DNA from: a virus
Length of the DNA stretch: 27,663 nt
Virus record (IMG/VR): IMGVR_UViG_3300048835_000859
Coordinates: 1 to 27,663 of that record
Direction: 5' to 3' (one strand)
Of the stretch, positions 23,521 through 27,663 are shown piece after piece (the first letter of the stretch is position 1; every line of letters starts with the position of its first letter). Under the pieces are notes generated by a model. The model did not search any database, was not told where the DNA came from, and saw nothing but the letters and a program-made list of their open reading frames with translations. The position numbers and the translations under genes are program-made.

Positions 23521-23545
23521 GCAATACAACAACTGATTAACCGAC
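23521..23545 (-). other. Solitary recombination core at the array start (attI-like position)
   Basis: GTTGTATTGC (23530-23521 leftward) is complementary to the end of cassette 1, so a recombination point exists here, but no L boxes or stem lie upstream (leftward GGTTAATCAGTT precedes it). A single core without a folded site is what an attI looks like, yet no known attI sequence was recognised. Confidence 0.6.
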
Positions 23546-23595
23546 GTAGGATGCGGTATAACACGCCCTCGCCGGAAATTACCGTAAAACCTGAT

Positions 23596-23781
23596 TCACC
23601 GATGGCTCGACAAATGCCAGCCGTCACAGTACGGACAACAATAAATCCGCAGAACTTCCGGACGCTTACGCCGTCGCCGCAGCACTTGATTGCGCACCGT
23701 CTGGGCGTCTTTCTTGTGGGGGTAAACCACTTTTTCCCCACAGCGCGGCAACCGAACATCTGTAATCAAAATGGTTTGCAT
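23596..23781 (-). CDS. Small basic zinc-ribbon phage protein
   Basis: The 61-residue product ends in YCCPYCDGWHLSSHR, the C-P-x-C-x-G-W-H-L signature common in small phage zinc-ribbon proteins, after a basic stretch (RNQVLRRRRKRPEVLR). Start ATG 23781 is preferred; the longer frame upstream only translates the inverted-repeat region. It lies between the replication helicase and the cassette array and is the last leftward phage gene before the array core. A nucleic-acid-binding role is likely. Confidence 0.65.
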   Translation of the reverse strand: MQTILITDVRLPRCGEKVVYPHKKDAQTVRNQVLRRRRKRPEVLRIYCCPYCDGWHLSSHR

Positions 23782-23799
23782 GGTGATAATTGCAATCCC

Positions 23800-23902
23800 G
23801 ACCATGTTTGCAACTTTGCAAACTTTGCAACTTGTTTTTGCGTTTTGCGTTTTTGCAAACATGGTTTCATTTTGCAAAGTTTGCAAAGTTGCAAACATGG
23901 TC
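23800..23902. repeat. 31-bp perfect inverted repeat with TTTGCAAA-type iterons
   Basis: Arms 23800-23830 and 23872-23902 are perfect reverse complements. Each arm holds overlapping units such as TTTGCAA and ACTTTGCAA, and the 41-base loop has another TTTTTGCAAACATGG. The region is AT-rich in a GC-rich genome and ends on the helicase stop codon. Repeats like this next to a replicative helicase gene are typical of origins, but a large operator or terminator hairpin is also possible. Confidence 0.85.
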
Positions 23903-25479
23903 TAAAATCGCGGTGCCTCCTTCAGTTCCCAGAACCAGCGCCCCGCCGCGCCCGGCTCTTTGTAGCGATTGACGCCCATATTTTTAGAGGCGGTTTCGAG
24001 CGTACGGCGTGAGCAGATTTTTTCGCTCTGCGCCTGATCGAGTAGATCGGTTGAGAGGCGCGGCCCGTTTCGCAGCTCCTCGCGCAGCCAGTTCGCCGCG
24101 CGGTCGGCGGGTTTGAGGTTGGGTGCCGCTTCGCTGATGTCGCCCCACGCCGGGCCGAAGTCGGTTGTCTGATAGCCGATGGCATCACGCGCGCTTCCGA
24201 AATTCACTTTCACGGACATAAAGCCGTGCAGAAGCGGTTCGTTTTTATTGGGCGTGCCGACGCCGATGATGGAGCGTGGATACTGTGTGATGGCCGATGC
24301 GCCGCGAATCATATCCAGCGTAATCGGCCAGTCGGGAAAACCGGCGGGCAGTTTGTTGAGGTGGTGAATGCAAACGACCGCGATGTTAAATTCAGCGGCG
24401 AGTTCCGACAAGCGCAACATCACGAATTTCATGCAGTCGTTGGAATTTTCATCGCCCGAATGCGCGGCGGCGAGCGAATCAACAACGACAATCGGCGGGC
24501 GATGATCGCGCACGGCCTGGACGATCCACGCCCAGTCGCGGTCGTTATCCACGCGCAGCGCGTCGGCTTCGTTGCCTTTGGCGAACACGAAATGCCCGCG
24601 CGGAAATTCCCACTCGTGCAGGCGCTGGCGAAAAATGCCCAACCCGCTTTCCGTGTCAATCCACAAAAGGCGCATCGGGCGCTCTTCTTCGGTTTCAAAC
24701 GGGTCTTCGATTTCGGCCTGCTGACCGTCCGGCCAATCGGCGTCGAGAATAATACGTTTACAAATATCCATCACGACGGTGGATTTCCCGACGCCCGGAC
24801 GCCCGACCACCAATGTTAGCAGGCCGCGCGGAATCCAATCCGGCCACAGCCATGTGATGTCGTCGAAAACCGTGTCCAGATCGCAGTCAGTGGAGTACTC
24901 CTGCCGTGCGCGGGAATTGATCTCGCGCGCTTTGAGCGCTTCCATTTTCGCGGTGTAATGTTTGAGCGATTCCGAAACGTCTTCATCAGTCGAAGACAAA
25001 ACGGCTTGAAAAATTTCGGTTTCGCGCAGCGCTTGCCGCGCGATGGATTTCTGCAAAACGACGTGCGCGTAGCTTTCGATGTTGAGCGCCGAAGAACACT
25101 GCCCGATGCAGGCCGTCAAATACGGCGCGCCGCCGACTTCTTCATAATCGCCGCGCGCGCGCAGCTCGGCGACAACGGTCGTAAGATCAATCGCTGCTTT
25201 TTTGTCGAAAAGCGAAACGATTGCGGCAAAGATTTTTTGATGAGGGACGCGATAAAAGTCGCTGCTTTCCAAAAGTGCGGTTGCTTTGGGAATGACGCTG
25301 CTTTGCATCAGCATCGCGCCCAGCGCGCTTTGTTCCGATTCCAAACTTTGCGGCGTGACGCGCTCGCGCGGTTGCGGGCGCGTGGGAAATTCCGTGACGT
25401 TGCCGCCACGCCGTGAGTTTTGGGAGTACTCCCGGCGCGGCTTGTCGGTTTGGCGATAAAAAGCGGTTTGTGCGGCCAT
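23902..25479 (-). CDS. Replicative helicase: DnaB-type N-domain with RepA-like ATPase
   Basis: The start at 25479 is chosen because its ATG shares a base with the stop of the upstream gene (TAATG). The 525-residue protein has a DnaB N-terminal domain at about 43-150 (PQSLESEQSALGAML, then GGAPYLTACI), a linker, and a RecA-fold ATPase with Walker A GRPGVGKST (about 226-234) and Walker B IVVVDSLAAAHSGDEN (about 330-345). The ATPase part resembles RepA/AAA_25 helicases rather than the DnaB C-domain. The last 70 residues may be a winged helix (LSTDLLDQAQSEKICSRRTLE). It should unwind phage DNA at the fork. Two repeat copies lie inside the gene. Confidence 0.88.
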   Translation of the reverse strand: MAAQTAFYRQTDKPRREYSQNSRRGGNVTEFPTRPQPRERVTPQSLESEQSALGAMLMQSSVIPKATALLESSDFYRVPHQKIFAAIVSLFDKKAAIDLTTVVAELRARGDYEEVGGAPYLTACIGQCSSALNIESYAHVVLQKSIARQALRETEIFQAVLSSTDEDVSESLKHYTAKMEALKAREINSRARQEYSTDCDLDTVFDDITWLWPDWIPRGLLTLVVGRPGVGKSTVVMDICKRIILDADWPDGQQAEIEDPFETEEERPMRLLWIDTESGLGIFRQRLHEWEFPRGHFVFAKGNEADALRVDNDRDWAWIVQAVRDHRPPIVVVDSLAAAHSGDENSNDCMKFVMLRLSELAAEFNIAVVCIHHLNKLPAGFPDWPITLDMIRGASAITQYPRSIIGVGTPNKNEPLLHGFMSVKVNFGSARDAIGYQTTDFGPAWGDISEAAPNLKPADRAANWLREELRNGPRLSTDLLDQAQSEKICSRRTLETASKNMGVNRYKEPGAAGRWFWELKEAPRF

Positions 25480-26891
25480 TAAGCAGCACCGCCTTCGCTT
25501 GCTTTTTCCCACGTCAAAAACCCGCCTTCAATCGCGTTAATCAACAAATCGCACTGCAATTTGGAAAGCTGCTTGCGCGATTGGATAGGCCGAAAATGCG
25601 GGCTTGCCATGTGTCGGTTAATCGCCGCAATCATGGTTTCGCGTTCGGTGCTAAACCCGGCTTTTTGCGCGGCGATGAGGAGCGCGGCCAGATGCTTTGA
25701 TTCGCTTTCGGCGCGATGCTGGTTTGCGTTGGGGCACGTCGAAAAGTGCGAAGTGCCGTCGGGATTGGCGGGCATTTTCTTGCCGTTTTTGGTTTGGATC
25801 CAAAACACATCGGCGTCGCATGAGCGGCATTTCGCGCGCGGCGTGCCGCCCGGAATTTCAAAGACTAAGGCGCCTTGTGGCGGAGCGGGCAAAACACCTT
25901 GATAATCACCATCGGTAACTTCGCCGTAAAAAGGGATTTCGTCATCAACAATTTCGCCTTCTGAAAATTCATCGCTATCGCGCGCTACCGCGTTTTGAAA
26001 ATCAGCGTCCAAATCGTCATCGCTGTTTTCGTATTCATCGGCGAGCTGGGCAACGCGCGCCGCTTTGGTTTTCTGGAATGAATCGGCGGCGTTGGCGGTT
26101 GTGGTTGCGGGCTGATGAATTGTTGGCGGTGTTGTGGGAATGCTTTCGCGGTTCAAGGCTTGTTGCGCTTCTACTTTTTCGCGCGTCTTGCGAATCCAAA
26201 CCGCGAGTTCACCGGCGGCCATGTTTTCGCGCGCTTCGCACGGAACTTTCAAACCGAGTTCACCGCACGTTTTTCGGAGCGCGTTGTATTCTTCGATTTG
26301 CTCGCTTGTCGCGCGCGGTTCCTCGATGACGGGCGGCGGTGCTTGCGGCAGCGCACGGGGAGTACTCCCGGTGCGCGCGCCGTGAATGGTTTCGATTTCA
26401 GTTTCATCCAGCATTCCCATTCCGCAGTGCGAGAGAACCGCGCGCCGAAATGCTTTGGTGACGGCTTTCATCATGGCGTTAGCCATCGCATCGCCGCCGC
26501 CGGTTGCCGACACCACGCCGATGTTATCGGTATGACGCCCGTCCGGGCCAATCACACGGGCGCGCACGCGATACAGATTGTTGGCGAAATTTTCATCCAC
26601 AATTTCAGTCGAGAGTTTGCGTTTTTCGCAAAGCTGTTCGGTGCAGGTTTTGGTGGCATACAAAACTTCTTTTCCCGAAAGCCGCAGATAATCAAACGGC
26701 TTGGTGACTGGATCAAGCCCCGCCGCTTCGCAGCGCATTTGATACCACTGGACTTTTTGCGGTGGCGACAGTTGGGATAAATCGCCGTTCAAAATCAGCG
26801 ACTCCAAAACAGCGGCGTCGTGCGCCGCCGGATGCGCCAGCACGTTATTTTGTGAGGGCGCGGTTTCGCGTTGGGTTAAAGCTGTACTCAT
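25479..26891 (-). CDS. Probable single-strand annealing protein with C-terminal zinc finger
   Basis: This 470-residue protein has GGAG eight bases before its ATG. Residues about 30-165 (QWYQMRCEAAGLDP.TKPFDYL, ending NAMMKAVTKAFRRAVLSHCGMGMLDETEIE) match a domain common in phage recombination operons, probably of RecT/Red-beta-like annealing function. The middle is acidic and low complexity. Near residue 355 a CRSCDADVFWIQTKNGKKMP segment and a later TCP suggest a zinc finger. It is translationally coupled to the helicase. A 26-base near-perfect palindrome around an AGTACT core occurs at 26351-26376. Confidence 0.65.
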   Translation of the reverse strand: MSTALTQRETAPSQNNVLAHPAAHDAAVLESLILNGDLSQLSPPQKVQWYQMRCEAAGLDPVTKPFDYLRLSGKEVLYATKTCTEQLCEKRKLSTEIVDENFANNLYRVRARVIGPDGRHTDNIGVVSATGGGDAMANAMMKAVTKAFRRAVLSHCGMGMLDETEIETIHGARTGSTPRALPQAPPPVIEEPRATSEQIEEYNALRKTCGELGLKVPCEARENMAAGELAVWIRKTREKVEAQQALNRESIPTTPPTIHQPATTTANAADSFQKTKAARVAQLADEYENSDDDLDADFQNAVARDSDEFSEGEIVDDEIPFYGEVTDGDYQGVLPAPPQGALVFEIPGGTPRAKCRSCDADVFWIQTKNGKKMPANPDGTSHFSTCPNANQHRAESESKHLAALLIAAQKAGFSTERETMIAAINRHMASPHFRPIQSRKQLSKLQCDLLINAIEGGFLTWEKASEGGAA

Positions 26892-26923
26892 ATTTCTTGC
26901 TCCAATTCGTTTTCAAAATCACG

Positions 26924-27217
26924 TCAGTTCAAAGCCGCTTTTTCGCGGCTGGTTTCGGCCAACTCGCGGCGCAAATACAGCGTGCGCGCGCGGTTGTTCA
27001 ACTCGATTCGGGCGGCGCATAATTCGCGTTTGCGCATTTGCTCGGCGCGCCACGCGGCGGCTTTTATCAGCCGCGCGCGGTGCAGTTTCCAGTTGGCATA
27101 GCACACCCACAGCGGATAGCCGAAGGCGAAAACCACAACCGGAATCCAGAAAACTTTTACGTTGGCGGCGGCGATTGCTAACTCGTGTGCGCGCATCAGT
27201 TCGATTTCAGGAATCAT
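26924..27217 (-). CDS. Small membrane protein in the replication operon
   Basis: The 97-residue product has one clear hydrophobic span at about residues 20-43 (VKVFWIPVVVFAFGYPLWVCYANW) and then a long basic, helical tail rich in R, A and E. It overlaps the upstream gene by ATGA, so it is coupled to it. No family was recognised. A membrane-tethered nucleic-acid-associated role, or superinfection exclusion, could be imagined, but nothing here proves either. Confidence 0.65.
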   Translation of the reverse strand: MIPEIELMRAHELAIAAANVKVFWIPVVVFAFGYPLWVCYANWKLHRARLIKAAAWRAEQMRKRELCAARIELNNRARTLYLRRELAETSREKAALN

Positions 27218-27663
27218 GGCGCACCGCCTTTATTGATTTCGGCAATCACGGCTTCAATCGGCACCACGTCACCAGAGCGGGAGTACTCCTCGCGTTTTTT
27301 GCCGTGCACCGCGGCTTGAATGTAGCCGGTTTCGACGCCGTTTTTATCGAAGCAGCGATAAACGAGAGCGGAACTACAGCCCTTCGGTTCGGACGTCACA
27401 ACATAGCGCATTCCCGCCGCGTCCCAAACGTTGAAGGTGTCCGCTTTTTCGGTATCGGGCAACACGTAAAACTCGCTAATTTCGCCACGCAAATGCGCCC
27501 GCGCCTGGGCGAGCGCTTCGTTATGGCGACGCGAGCAAAACGAAATATCCCAGCCGTCGCGCTCGCGCCGCGCGTGCCCCAGCCGCGCTTTCCACCGCGT
27601 CACATCGTCTTGCAGCTGCGGCGAGAGGTCGCGAAAACAGGTGAAGCAAAAATCGAATTTTTC
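27214..27663 (-). CDS. Partial gene, protein of unknown function
   Basis: The frame stays open to the right edge of the window, so the true start is outside; a GTG at 27603 is a poor alternative because the upstream codons (FDFCFTCFRDLSPQLQDD) look coding and carry a C-x-x-C pair. The visible 149 codons encode an alpha/beta protein with several Cys and a DKNGVETGYIQAAVHG segment. It ends in an ATGA overlap with the membrane protein gene. The C-x-x-C start suggests a zinc-binding domain. Confidence 0.7.
   Translation of the reverse strand, partial: EKFDFCFTCFRDLSPQLQDDVTRWKARLGHARRERDGWDISFCSRRHNEALAQARAHLRGEISEFYVLPDTEKADTFNVWDAAGMRYVVTSEPKGCSSALVYRCFDKNGVETGYIQAAVHGKKREEYSRSGDVVPIEAVIAEINKGGAP

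Larger units (their letters stand above)
20531..23530 (-). mobile_element. Integron-type gene cassette array of seven cassettes
   Basis: Six complete attC sites, one truncated site and one solitary core partition this stretch into seven cassettes. For every cassette the ten or so bases at its start are the reverse complement of those at its attC R'' end (for example GTTGTATTGC with GCAATACAAC), as expected of pieces that excise as circles. The L'' arm of each attC carries an extra G and an extra A relative to L', giving leftward orientation. All seven credible genes also read leftward and stop at or in an attC. No IntI gene is visible, so this matches the CALIN class (cassettes without integrase), here between phage integrase and phage replication genes. 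Confidence 0.9.
507..27289. repeat. Dispersed palindrome GGGAGTACTCCC family
   Basis: The exact core GGAGTACTCC begins at 509, 2924, 4856, 11282, 11972, 14561, 19501, 20201, 22371, 24892, 25423, 26359 and 27280. Shorter relatives with GAGTACTC or AGTACT are at 3868, 4630, 5097, 6197, 7982, 7999, 9701, 15167, 15971, 21849 and 22326. About 0.03 exact copies would be expected by chance. Almost all lie inside genes, in any frame, giving GSTP, GVL or EYS. Confidence 0.95.

Noticed and set aside
20531-23530. Insertion sequence
   Set aside because: No transposase frame, terminal inverted repeats or target duplication were seen.
23782-23898. N-terminal extension of the zinc-ribbon protein (MFATLQTLQNETMFAK...)
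   Set aside because: It only translates the 31-bp inverted repeat and its loop, so the later start at 23781 is preferred.
24226-24819. 197-codon rightward frame opposite the helicase
   Set aside because: Shadow of the helicase gene; no protein-like features and no start signal.
26115-26780. 221-codon rightward frame opposite the annealing protein gene
   Set aside because: Shadow frame; the leftward gene has the ribosome binding site, domain and operon context.

Overview
This window is most of a tailed, siphovirus-type bacteriophage (a temperate phage or a prophage). It is GC-rich, and many starts lack a Shine-Dalgarno sequence or use GTG or TTG. Two convergent blocks fill it. Positions 1-20.5 kb read rightward and hold packaging, head, tail, fibre and integrase genes. 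Positions 20.5-27.7 kb read leftward and hold a replication/recombination operon that runs into an unusual cassette array. No host gene, tRNA or rRNA gene was recognised, and the sequence alone does not fix the host phylum.

Layout. 1-1.3 kb: a membrane/coiled-coil protein, a secreted HExxH metallopeptidase and a small hydrophobic protein, then a terminator. 1.36-8.5 kb: small and large terminase, HK97-type portal, MuF-like protein, prohead protease, major capsid protein and a probable decoration protein. 8.5-11.5 kb: connector and tail-completion proteins, probable tail tube, and a tail assembly chaperone with a convincing -1 frameshift at C CCT TTA. 11.6-19.3 kb: a short tape measure protein, an Asp-box protein, a tail hub protein, a fibre and a C1q-like receptor-binding protein. 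19.4-20.5 kb: a complete tyrosine recombinase with a strong terminator behind it.

20.53-23.53 kb is the most unusual part: a leftward integron-type cassette array. It has six complete attC sites, a seventh truncated one at the distal end, and a solitary recombination core at the proximal end that resembles an attI position. The seven cassettes carry seven small leftward genes: zinc-ribbon proteins, an HTH regulator, small phage-type proteins and a 162-residue protein with its own promoter and operator. One cassette has no gene. No integron integrase is visible; the only recombinase is the phage-type one next to the array. The array is downstream of and codirectional with the replication operon, so early phage transcription could read into it.

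23.6-27.7 kb, leftward: a zinc-ribbon protein, a 31-bp inverted repeat rich in TTTGCAAA that is a candidate origin or control site, a replicative helicase joining a DnaB-type N-terminal domain to a RepA-like ATPase, a probable single-strand annealing protein, a membrane protein and a gene cut by the window edge.

Over all modules lies a dispersed palindrome, GGGAGTACTCCC. The exact 10-mer GGAGTACTCC occurs 13 times, on both gene strands and in all three reading frames. This is a DNA-level signature similar in kind to the HIP1 palindrome of cyanobacteria.
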